A stretch of DNA of 64,000 nt, from positions 1 through 64,000 of the IMG/VR virus record IMGVR_UViG_3300028607_003036; one strand, given 5' to 3'. The notes beneath the pieces are model-generated. The model was not told where the DNA came from, did not search any database, and was given only the letters and a program-made list of their open reading frames with translations. The position numbers were made by a program, and so were the translations under genes. The DNA is from a virus. Positions 24,473 to 32,480 of this stretch are shown here, piece by piece (within the stretch, counting starts at the first letter, position 1; the number at the start of each line of letters is the position of its first letter).

Positions 24473-25027
24473 TTAAACTTTCACTGAAATTACAGTCCAC
24501 TTATCGTTTATACGCATAACCCGAACATATGATCCAGGATTAACGTGTATTCCTTCTGAGACATCAACATTCATATAGTGAAAAACTTCTATATCATCTC
24601 TGTCTTCTTTAAGTGTTGCTTTTACCTCTAAGTTGTTATTTGCATTATTTACTGTATATGAAACTGAACTTAGAGTTCCATAAATCGCTTTATTATTGCA
24701 TACCTGATTAGGAATAGTATATGCCGTAAAATCGTTGCCAGCAGTTAAAAGAACATGCCAACCATTGTCGTTCATCTTTTTAGTAAATCCGCCTTCTAGT
24801 ACTTCCATAGATATATACTTTTGTTTTTCACCAAAACTAGTCCATACACCACGCCTTTCGTTCCAGCGTAAATAATGTCCATTTACTACCATCGTGGGTA
24901 TTGGTACAGTTGGTGCTGGAGGCATTGATGATATAAGTGGTCCAGTCTTCCAAACTGTTTCACCCCTAAAAAGAAATAATCCAGCTAGTGATGCAACTGC
25001 TGACTTAAAAAAGTTTCGTCGTTCCAT
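24473..25027 (-). CDS. Tat-like N-terminus (ERRNFF) protein, beta-rich
   Basis: 184 aa from the ATG at 25027, which has AGGAGA 6 nt upstream. N-terminus MERRNFFKSAVASLAGLFLF is a near-ideal twin-arginine signal with Lys after the motif and a hydrophobic run. It is followed by a Pro-rich linker (PPAPTVPIPT) and a beta-rich body (GWHVLLTAGNDFTAYTIPNQ). If exported it would be periplasmic or membrane-anchored. No family recognised. Confidence 0.65.
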   Translation of the reverse strand: MERRNFFKSAVASLAGLFLFRGETVWKTGPLISSMPPAPTVPIPTMVVNGHYLRWNERRGVWTSFGEKQKYISMEVLEGGFTKKMNDNGWHVLLTAGNDFTAYTIPNQVCNNKAIYGTLSSVSYTVNNANNNLEVKATLKEDRDDIEVFHYMNVDVSEGIHVNPGSYVRVMRINDKWTVISVKV

Positions 25028-25047
25028 TTTATTTCTCCTGCGTAATA

Positions 25048-27477
25048 CTATGAACACTTAGTCCAGCCACACGAACATGAAATACAGCCCGAATCTCTTA
25101 TTAAATCTTCTGTCCCACATTCAGGACAGGACTCTCCAGTTACTTTTTCTCCATTTCCAATGTATTTTTTAAGTGCACGAGAAATTGATCTCGCAAATCC
25201 AGATAAATCTCCCGTTGTCTTTTCTAGTTGATGTACAATATACTTAATATGCACGCCGTGACGAAGACTCGTAGAAATCAAACGTGTTACAGCTTCTTCC
25301 TCAGCATCACATAAATCGGTAATACTATCTATAAGCGTTTCTTGATTATCTGAAGATAATAATTTATAAAATCCCCTTTTTACTTTAAGAATTTTACCAG
25401 AAATAACGTTGTTAAATTTAGAGGTATCTCCATTTGGACCTGCAAGTACTTCATATGGATCACCATCTATAAGTCCAACAATTACAAAATACTTTTTTCT
25501 TTGTACAGAGATATGATATACATCACAGGGGATTTCTCTTGGTCTAGAAACACCTTCCGTCTTATGTATTTTAGCTGTATTTTTCGATTTGTCAATCAAA
25601 ACTCCTGTGCGACAGTTTTTTCTGTAGATTGTTATCCCCTTGCATCCAGACTCCCATGCAGTTTCATAAATTTTTGCAACTTCTTCTACAGTAACATCTT
25701 CGGGTAAATTTAGGGTAGAACTAATAGAATGGTCTACATGTTTCTGTACCTTGGATTGTAATTTTATTCTTTGTTGCCAGTCTAAATCTTCGGCACAACT
25801 TCCAAACCACGGTGATTCTTCAAGTTTAGTATTATTAGTTACATCCATCCACATCTTAATTTTTGGATGGTAAACCTCAAACTCCTGCCATTTATCTCCT
25901 AAATTATCAACAAAATCTACTCTGGCATTTTTATCATTAGGATTAATTTTTTTTCTTCTAGTATAAGATAACATAAAGACGGGTTCTATACCAGATGTTG
26001 TTTGGGTTAAGATACTTACAGAACCGGCGGGAGCCGTAGTTAATAATGATATGTTTCGTCTTCCATATTTTTGCATATCTTTATATAATTGTTCATCTTC
26101 TTCTTTTATTCTTAGTAGGAATTCACAATTCTTTTCCTTGTTTTTATTCCAAACTGGAAATGCTCCTAGTTCTTTAGCTATATCGACTGAAGATCGATAG
26201 CAGGCAAGCTTAAGTGTTTTATATATCTTTTCTGATAGATTAATTCCTTTATTTGAGGAGTATGGTATATTCAGTGCTGCAAGCGTATCTCCAAGGGCAG
26301 TATTTCCGGTGCCGGTTCTTCTACCGTTTTCACAAGTTGTTTTTATATCTTGCCACATCATTTTTTCTTGAAGTTTAATTATCTTATCTTCTGGATCAGA
26401 TGAAATCTTTTTTATGATTTTCTCTATTGATTCAAGTTCTAGATCTACTAAATCATCCATTAGTCTCTGAGCAATTTTACAATCTTCATAATATTTTTCA
26501 AAATTAAATAATGCTTTACTTGTGAAATGATTTTCTACATAATAAAATAGATTAAGAAGTAAAAGTCTACAAGAGTCATTTTCACAAAGAGGAAGTTCAC
26601 TACATGGGTTTGTACAGGTTGTTTCAAATCCATCATCTGCATAACAATCTGCGGGACTTTCTGAAATAATAATATCCCAAAATAATAAACCTGGTTCTGC
26701 CATAGAGTGAGCGTTTTTAATAATCTCTTTCCAGATAGTAGTAGCATCTACCATATTAGATATGGTTGGAGACTCTGAATCTACTGGAAATCTTTGCTCA
26801 TATTCTTTATTCTTCTTTACTGCTGTTAGAAACTCGTTAGTTAGTCTGATAGATATATTAGCGCCGGTTACCTTTGTTAGATCATTCTTTACTTTTATGA
26901 AATCTAAAATTTGTGGATGGTGTACAGAAATGGTGATCATAAGTGCGCCACGACGACCATTCTGACCAACTTCTCTAATCGAGTTAGAGAATCGTTCCAT
27001 AAATGGAATTATACCGGTGCTAGTTTGTGAGGCGTTAGTTGTTATACTATTAGCGGGGCGAAGCTTTGAGATATCTAATCCAATTCCACCACGACGTTTA
27101 CTAATTTGAACTAGTTTTTGATCGGTATCTAAAATTCCCCCATAGCTATCTTCGGGGGCTGTAATTACATAACAATTGCTAAGAGAAATATATTGATATG
27201 GATTTCCTATACCAAACATAGGAGATCCTTGTGGAATAATTCTTTTGAAATGGTCTAAATATTCAAAAATTTCTTTTTCTGAGAGGGGATTTTTAAACTT
27301 TTTCTTTTCTATTCTAGCAAATTCAGACGCTATCCTATGGTGCATATCTTCTGGAGTTTTTTCCAATAGATTGTTATTATTATCACGCAAAGCATATTTG
27401 TCAAGAAAAACTTTTGTTGCTAAATCATCTCCGTCGAAATATTCCATAGAAGCATTAAAAGCTTCTTTGTAGCTCAT
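25048..27477 (-). CDS. nrdJ: Class II (B12-dependent) ribonucleotide reductase
   Basis: 809 aa single-chain enzyme. Marks: SNCYVI and FGIGNPYQYISLSNCYV region (first redox Cys), NPCSELPLCENDSCRL (radical-Cys loop), GRRTGTGNTALGD, TAPAGSVSILTQTTSGIEPVF, and a C-terminal zinc ribbon CPECGTEDLIRDSGCISCSC typical of NrdJ. No NrdB or NrdG homologue is in the window, which supports class II and dependence on host adenosylcobalamin. Oxygen-independent dNTP supply. Confidence 0.92.
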   Translation of the reverse strand: MSYKEAFNASMEYFDGDDLATKVFLDKYALRDNNNNLLEKTPEDMHHRIASEFARIEKKKFKNPLSEKEIFEYLDHFKRIIPQGSPMFGIGNPYQYISLSNCYVITAPEDSYGGILDTDQKLVQISKRRGGIGLDISKLRPANSITTNASQTSTGIIPFMERFSNSIREVGQNGRRGALMITISVHHPQILDFIKVKNDLTKVTGANISIRLTNEFLTAVKKNKEYEQRFPVDSESPTISNMVDATTIWKEIIKNAHSMAEPGLLFWDIIISESPADCYADDGFETTCTNPCSELPLCENDSCRLLLLNLFYYVENHFTSKALFNFEKYYEDCKIAQRLMDDLVDLELESIEKIIKKISSDPEDKIIKLQEKMMWQDIKTTCENGRRTGTGNTALGDTLAALNIPYSSNKGINLSEKIYKTLKLACYRSSVDIAKELGAFPVWNKNKEKNCEFLLRIKEEDEQLYKDMQKYGRRNISLLTTAPAGSVSILTQTTSGIEPVFMLSYTRRKKINPNDKNARVDFVDNLGDKWQEFEVYHPKIKMWMDVTNNTKLEESPWFGSCAEDLDWQQRIKLQSKVQKHVDHSISSTLNLPEDVTVEEVAKIYETAWESGCKGITIYRKNCRTGVLIDKSKNTAKIHKTEGVSRPREIPCDVYHISVQRKKYFVIVGLIDGDPYEVLAGPNGDTSKFNNVISGKILKVKRGFYKLLSSDNQETLIDSITDLCDAEEEAVTRLISTSLRHGVHIKYIVHQLEKTTGDLSGFARSISRALKKYIGNGEKVTGESCPECGTEDLIRDSGCISCSCGWTKCS

Positions 27478-27492
27478 TAACTATCTTAAATC

Positions 27493-29856
27493 CTAAAGAG
27501 TAATAGTTTGTTCGTTCTTAACATTATCATCAGCATCATAAAATTTAAAAGTATAATCTCCTGGAGGAAGTGCATATCCAAACCAATTTTCATATACATC
27601 CTTACCGAACAATAAATTATATCTTGCTATTTGATTTTGCATGGAGAAAAATCCATTAAACGGTATGCCGTGTAATCCTGCTGCTCGTTGTCCTTCTGAT
27701 TTATCTACTGGGGTAATGGAAACAGTAATAGCACGGAATCCAGGTTTTAATTCAAAGAAAACGGCTTTAGGTGGTTTACCATCTAATATTTTCCACACCT
27801 CTGATTTGCTCATAGTATTAACACTTTCGGGCAAATCTGTTCCTTCAAATCCGTTAAAATCACTATTCGTTGACGAATAGGCGGTATATGTTCCTAGAGT
27901 AGTTACTGATTCTCCATCAGCAGCAGCTATTTGTCCTGAGCAGTTGACAAATTCTATTAGGGATGGGAATGCATTAACGGCAAAGTTACCTGCACTTCGT
28001 CCTGCGAAACTCCAGAATCCTTCTACATTACAATTTTCAAAAATATAATGAAATTGCATTGGAAGGGCACTAAACCCATGAACCACTGCTGTCTTGATGG
28101 TTGAATTTCTTACATATCCAACACAATTTCTACCCAAATTAACAATTAAATGTTCTGTTAAGAACAAGCAGTTATCAACAACGTGTTCAAATCCACCCCA
28201 AGTTGTAATTCCTCCTCCAATTAGTACAAACTTACATCCTGTTATATGTACATCTCTTTGTAATGGACTTCTTCGGAAAACTGGAGGGAAAGTGGTGATA
28301 AATGCATGATTAGAATAAACCACTACACAATCTTCAAGAATTCCCCGTGCAGAAGTCCACAATCCATATGAAACATTTGGTTGATAGCGGTCTCGTGTTC
28401 CCATAACGACATGTCTTGTAATTTTAAGTTGTCTACTAAAATCGGTAGTTTCAGGACGATGTTGTAATGCTATTCCATTCTGGCATCCGTGAGATACATT
28501 ATCTTCTGCTATAGCCGTATCCCATAACCAAAATCCTGCACTTGTTCCATCAATATAACTAATTAATCCTTTTACTGGAATATCTTCAAATCGTATACAT
28601 TTAGAAGAAATATTTCTTTTATATATGTTGCGTTCTTCTGCACCATCTTCTTCAAAATATCCCATTCCTTTGGATAGATATCCAACATTATCGGTAATGA
28701 TCATGTCATTACTACGATGAATAACAACAAATCTATTTCCTGGATCTTTACAATCTTGCCAAATAGAATTTCCTATGAATGAATCTTCGTGGAAAGCGGA
28801 GGCATGATGTCTATGGAGAGGGTATCTTCCTAGTTTTTTACGAGGTCCACAATTTCTAACTTCACAATAGTCAATATGTCCATGGGCACCCTTCATAAAT
28901 ATTGTATGTGCACGATGATTTGGATCACCTTCGACTGCTAGAGTGGATATAATTTTAATAGAACGAGTTAGATTAACAACAATAGGTGATACTATATGCT
29001 CTATTACATCATCATTGTTCATCCAAAACAGAGATGGTGCATCGAAAGTAACATTGTTGAATGTTATATTATTCCCATCTATAGAAAGCAATTTAGCGAT
29101 AACTTCTGAACCATCTAATTTCAATAGTAAAAGGTTATCACCAACCCACCAATTATTTGGAATATTACTTAATGTTGCTTGTCCATTTTGGATGGCAGAT
29201 TGGGTGTGAGTACCAAGCGGAGATAAATCAAGTTTATCACCTCGTTGGAAATTTTTAGATAACTGAAACTCTGTAACAAGGTTAAAATCTCCAGCCGATG
29301 TTACATAGTCCCAACTGGTTTTTTTAATTCCTTGTAGCTTTGTTGTACCCGCTGGCATGGTCCATAAGCCAATATCTTCTGGATGATAATCCGGCATCAT
29401 AATATTTGGTCCGGGTTCAACATTACCAATAAATTTTGTATCGTCTGGAACAAAGAAGTGAATATTGGCGTTTACTTGTTGTCCTAATAAAGTAGACCTT
29501 ACAACTATAGAACCATAAGTATTCCATACTGAATTATTCGTTAATACTGTAATTCCAGAATTAATGTGAGCTTCTTTAGATGTTAATGTATCTATATTTA
29601 AATTATGTTCTATAATTATATTAGTACTTGCGTGTGGAACTGAGCCATTTTCCCATACTGTCGGATCAGATGCTAATCCCGATTTAACCGTTTTTATAAA
29701 TTCTTTTGGTAAAACTGGACCTCCAGAAGGAGGTGGTGGTGGATCATTACCGCTTGGAGGAGTGTCGTCTATTGGTGCTATATTTATTTCTATATGAATA
29801 GTTTCTGGACCATCTACAACAAATTCTTGTTTCGGAACAGTGATTTTATTAGACAT
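27493..29856 (-). CDS. G8-domain, CEMIP/TMEM2-like right-handed beta-helix protein
   Basis: 787 aa. After a Pro-rich N-terminus (TPPSGNDPPPPPSGG) comes a G8 domain (WENGSVPHASTNIIIEHNLN ... INSGITVL). The following beta-helix has the CEMIP/TMEM2/fibrocystin hallmark LGRYPLHRHHASAF, VIHRSNDMIITDNVGYLSKG and GYFEEDGAEERNIY. The C-terminal domain looks like a small beta-sandwich. In animals this family degrades hyaluronan. Here a phage-tail or secreted polysaccharide depolymerase or adhesin is the natural guess. No signal peptide. Confidence 0.82.
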   Translation of the reverse strand: MSNKITVPKQEFVVDGPETIHIEINIAPIDDTPPSGNDPPPPPSGGPVLPKEFIKTVKSGLASDPTVWENGSVPHASTNIIIEHNLNIDTLTSKEAHINSGITVLTNNSVWNTYGSIVVRSTLLGQQVNANIHFFVPDDTKFIGNVEPGPNIMMPDYHPEDIGLWTMPAGTTKLQGIKKTSWDYVTSAGDFNLVTEFQLSKNFQRGDKLDLSPLGTHTQSAIQNGQATLSNIPNNWWVGDNLLLLKLDGSEVIAKLLSIDGNNITFNNVTFDAPSLFWMNNDDVIEHIVSPIVVNLTRSIKIISTLAVEGDPNHRAHTIFMKGAHGHIDYCEVRNCGPRKKLGRYPLHRHHASAFHEDSFIGNSIWQDCKDPGNRFVVIHRSNDMIITDNVGYLSKGMGYFEEDGAEERNIYKRNISSKCIRFEDIPVKGLISYIDGTSAGFWLWDTAIAEDNVSHGCQNGIALQHRPETTDFSRQLKITRHVVMGTRDRYQPNVSYGLWTSARGILEDCVVVYSNHAFITTFPPVFRRSPLQRDVHITGCKFVLIGGGITTWGGFEHVVDNCLFLTEHLIVNLGRNCVGYVRNSTIKTAVVHGFSALPMQFHYIFENCNVEGFWSFAGRSAGNFAVNAFPSLIEFVNCSGQIAAADGESVTTLGTYTAYSSTNSDFNGFEGTDLPESVNTMSKSEVWKILDGKPPKAVFFELKPGFRAITVSITPVDKSEGQRAAGLHGIPFNGFFSMQNQIARYNLLFGKDVYENWFGYALPPGDYTFKFYDADDNVKNEQTITL

Positions 29857-29910
29857 TTGAATTCTTTTTATTATTTTGTATTATGAATATCTTAAAAGGC
29901 CCATATCGTA

Positions 29911-30615
29911 TTATACACCATAATATTTAGAAGAATGTTCTATAATTTCAACGTCTGCGACGTTTAACATGGGTCTGGATTGTGGTGATTGTGGCGAATA
30001 ATCCTCTCCCTCTACAGATAGACAATAGATTCTTTTGATTCTTGAATTAATTATAGCCTTACTACAATCCATACATGGAAGACAACAATAGCAAAATATA
30101 TAGCAGTTTTGTGTAGATGTTTGAGAGTTGTAAATTGCGTTGCGTTCAGAATGCTCACACGTGCAAAGTTCTGTTCGTTCTCCGCTAGGTATATTTAGCA
30201 ATCTCCTTGGACATTTATTTTTATAAAAATCAGTTTTACATATTTTTTCTTTTAAAGTATCTTTTTCAGCTATTTGTCCAAATTCTATCTTTAATTTTTC
30301 ACAATCTTTTGTGTTGAATAAATGGGAAGATATGCACCGTTTAATATCTAAAAATTCTTCAAAACTGAGTGGATGTAGACCCAAGATGAGAGACTTTTCT
30401 ATTCTTGAAATGTTGTCCCATACTATATTTTTAATATGCCATTCACTATCACAATGAGGAACCCCTTTGGGTGGACTATTATAACCAGTTCCAACAATAG
30501 AATTTGTTTCAGGATTTACAATAACACTACCAATTTTTCTACTAAAGCATGGATTTTCACATTCTCCAACTACTTTAGCAATATTCATATATTTCCGTAT
30601 AAATTTATCTTTCAT
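29911..30615 (-). CDS. dCMP deaminase-like protein with large insertion
   Basis: 234 aa. Zinc-site elements CEHSERNAIYNS (H-x-E) and CCLPCMDCSKAI (P-C-x2-C) with SRKIGSVIVNP and GTGYNSPPKGVPHC place it in the ComEB/dCMP deaminase family. Between the N-terminal strand pair and the H-x-E helix is an insert of about 80 aa (residues 55-140) with extra Cys, longer than usual. Makes dUMP for ThyX. Confidence 0.88.
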   Translation of the reverse strand: MKDKFIRKYMNIAKVVGECENPCFSRKIGSVIVNPETNSIVGTGYNSPPKGVPHCDSEWHIKNIVWDNISRIEKSLILGLHPLSFEEFLDIKRCISSHLFNTKDCEKLKIEFGQIAEKDTLKEKICKTDFYKNKCPRRLLNIPSGERTELCTCEHSERNAIYNSQTSTQNCYIFCYCCLPCMDCSKAIINSRIKRIYCLSVEGEDYSPQSPQSRPMLNVADVEIIEHSSKYYGV

Positions 30616-31088
30616 TTAAACGGCTCCTCTAGTAATAGTCCTAGAAATCTTTTGATTTCCTGATATTTCTTTGTCTTCTTAGATAACTTAAACTTCTTTA
30701 AGCCTTTGCTGTCAACCCACTTATGAATATCATTACCAAATTCATTACTACGGGCATACCAATCACAAACAAGTTCTGCTATGTATACAGAGGGCATATT
30801 TGCAATGCCATTCCAATACTCCGGATGATGATAATTTGTATTGATATGTTGTTCTACTGCGGCTTTCCATTCAATGGGGTGTTCTTCATATGAACTTTGT
30901 CGTAAATATTTCCATTCACAACCAAAAAACTTGGAGTAATCATGTATACGACCGTTAGCTATTAGTTGTATTCCTAGTTTTTCTTTTTTTTGAAGAATTA
31001 ATCGTTGTCCTAATAATTCACATGATTCAGATACATTTTTTACATGTCTTAATAATGATTGTAAGTGTTGATCATTACCGTTGGGCAT
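30612..31088 (-). CDS. DUF5662-like protein
   Basis: 158 aa from ATG 31088. HLQSLLRHVKNVSESCELLG, RIHDYSKFFGCEW, HHPEYWNGIANM and ELVCDWYARSNEF are the conserved blocks of the DUF5662 phage/bacterial family (helical, with H-D and H-H-P-E that suggest an HD-type metal site). Biochemical role not known to me. It may hydrolyse a nucleotide, given its neighbours. Confidence 0.7.
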   Translation of the reverse strand: MPNGNDQHLQSLLRHVKNVSESCELLGQRLILQKKEKLGIQLIANGRIHDYSKFFGCEWKYLRQSSYEEHPIEWKAAVEQHINTNYHHPEYWNGIANMPSVYIAELVCDWYARSNEFGNDIHKWVDSKGLKKFKLSKKTKKYQEIKRFLGLLLEEPFK

Positions 31089-31242
31089 CTTTTCGCATCC
31101 TTTTAATGACACATGCACAATATTTTATTTTTTCTATAATTTCTAATCTAGTAGGTTTACTATATATTTGAAACCCTTTCCCGTTACATTTCCTGCATCC
31201 TGGCTTAGCATAGTACCGTGCTTTATTTTCATCAAATGCCAT
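31075..31242 (-). CDS. DnaJ zinc-finger-like mini protein
   Basis: 55 aa from ATG 31242 (AAGGA upstream). Carries one CRKCNGKGF repeat like DnaJ cysteine-rich modules and a later CAC. The longer frame to 31320 would span the terminator hairpin at 31263-31300 and is rejected. Lies directly after that promoter-terminator unit. Confidence 0.55.
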   Translation of the reverse strand: MAFDENKARYYAKPGCRKCNGKGFQIYSKPTRLEIIEKIKYCACVIKRMRKDAQR

Positions 31243-31262
31243 AATAATCCTTGTATACAGGA

Positions 31263-31300
31263 TAAAAAAGTTCCCCAACCTGTAATACAGGTTGAGGAAC
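31263..31300 (-). terminator. Rho-independent terminator
   Basis: Minus-strand hairpin GTTCCtCAACCTG / CAGGTTGgGGAAC with TATTA loop, followed by TTTTTTA. Stem of 13 with one mismatch/wobble region. It lies about 20 nt downstream of the predicted start of the promoter at 31329-31356. Confidence 0.85.
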
Positions 31301-31321
31301 TGTGAGCGGAAGTACTCCAAG
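31263..31321 (-). ncRNA. Possible ~58-nt RNA between promoter and terminator
   Basis: A perfect TTGACA/TATAAT promoter (31356-31329) would start RNA near 31321 and the strong terminator ends it near 31263, with no room for a coding ORF. Predicted product is about 58 nt, half of it the terminator stem. It could be an sRNA, an attenuated leader for 31075-31242, or a simple read-through block. Confidence 0.4.
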
Positions 31322-31328
31322 ACAGTCT

Positions 31329-31356
31329 ATTATAGTAGATTTTTTAGTTTTGTCAA
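31329..31356 (-). promoter_or_regulatory. Consensus sigma70-type promoter
   Basis: Minus strand TTGACA (31356-31351), 16-nt spacer, TATAAT (31334-31329). It has the same spacing and hexamers as the promoter at 7641-7668. It overlaps the last codons of 31353-31646. Confidence 0.7.
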
Positions 31357-31646
31357 TCTCTCCAAGGGTCTTTTTTCACATCTGGAACTACTGGAGTAAC
31401 AGATATATTTCCTTCTTTTTCAACTATATGTACTTCAGGATCTCCAAGAAATTCAAATTTTCCATCTGCGACTGAACGTAGAATTCCCATATGGACGGGA
31501 ATATCAAAAGTTTCTTCATCTTCATAATATGTCACAGTGTCTGTTATTGTAATTAGATCACCACGATGAAACTTGAAATCTAAAATATCTCCATCAACAT
31601 CTTCTAATTCACAATTATACGGTAAAATAAATTGTACTCTAGCCAT
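31353..31646 (-). CDS. Small hypothetical protein, beta-rich
   Basis: 97 aa, acidic, all-beta pattern (VQFILPYNCELEDVDGDILD, GDLITITDTVTYYEDEETFD). AAAAGGA precedes the ATG. Followed by the promoter-terminator unit. Position next to 31659-32480 suggests a virion or assembly role, unproven. Confidence 0.55.
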   Translation of the reverse strand: MARVQFILPYNCELEDVDGDILDFKFHRGDLITITDTVTYYEDEETFDIPVHMGILRSVADGKFEFLGDPEVHIVEKEGNISVTPVVPDVKKDPWRD

Positions 31647-31658
31647 TATAGTTTCCTT

Positions 31659-32480
31659 TTAAAGGATAGTTTCACGAGCACGACGTTCATGAGTTTCTCC
31701 TGGAGATTCTGTGCTATGTCCACCCCCAACTAGAGGAGATTCAACACCTTTGCCCACAGGAATTGTAACAGTGGTTATTGGACGCATACGATCTTCTGTA
31801 AAGAATGCAGTATAAGGATGTTCAATTTCTTCAATTTGAGGAATATGAATAGGATTATATGCATCAACTTCAGCTTGGGTTAATCGAAAATCAACTTTTG
31901 CAGCTACTTCTGCTTTAACCAAGAAAAGTTCTACAGCCATTAAGCGATAGGCTTCTCTAGGAAGCAATTTCATTAAATCTGCTGAACTTTCTAAAAAGTC
32001 ATTAGTCCAAGTATTAGCTTCGTCCATTTGAACCCACTGACCTAATGCATAAAGGTATAACTCTGTCCATCGACGAGTAAATCGATTTTGTTGATCAAAA
32101 TATCTAATAGGATAGAGTTTAAATTTACGACGATTAGGTGTGATATGTGGAACATCTAGTCGTGGCTGTTGATAATTTTTAGTTCTAGCATCAATAAATG
32201 CTATTAATTGTACATAACAATTGTGATGTCGTTTAATCATATCAATAGTTGGAGGACCAGGAGTAAAACAATCTCTTAGGTTGGACATACCTTGTACATA
32301 ACGACAGGTCATTTCAAATAGTTCTGCCATACCAGCATTTTCTGTTTCTGTATTGTCTCCTAAATTAGGTACAGCCCATCTTACACCTTCAAAATCGAAA
32401 GGTAAAATAGCATCATGTACGGGAACAATAGAGGTAACATCTACTTCAAGATTACTACTATATTCGGTGTCTTCAAGCAT
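31659..32480 (-). CDS. Hypothetical (possibly structural) protein
   Basis: 273 aa, rich in aromatic and Arg residues in the middle (RRKFKLYPIRYFDQQNRFTR), with a Gly/Ser/Glu-rich C-terminal tail. No enzyme motif. Codon use and even composition, and its location beside secreted proteases and the 199-aa protein, fit a virion protein. Start overlaps the protease stop by 8 nt, SD GGGAG. Confidence 0.5.
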   Translation of the reverse strand: MLEDTEYSSNLEVDVTSIVPVHDAILPFDFEGVRWAVPNLGDNTETENAGMAELFEMTCRYVQGMSNLRDCFTPGPPTIDMIKRHHNCYVQLIAFIDARTKNYQQPRLDVPHITPNRRKFKLYPIRYFDQQNRFTRRWTELYLYALGQWVQMDEANTWTNDFLESSADLMKLLPREAYRLMAVELFLVKAEVAAKVDFRLTQAEVDAYNPIHIPQIEEIEHPYTAFFTEDRMRPITTVTIPVGKGVESPLVGGGHSTESPGETHERRARETIL

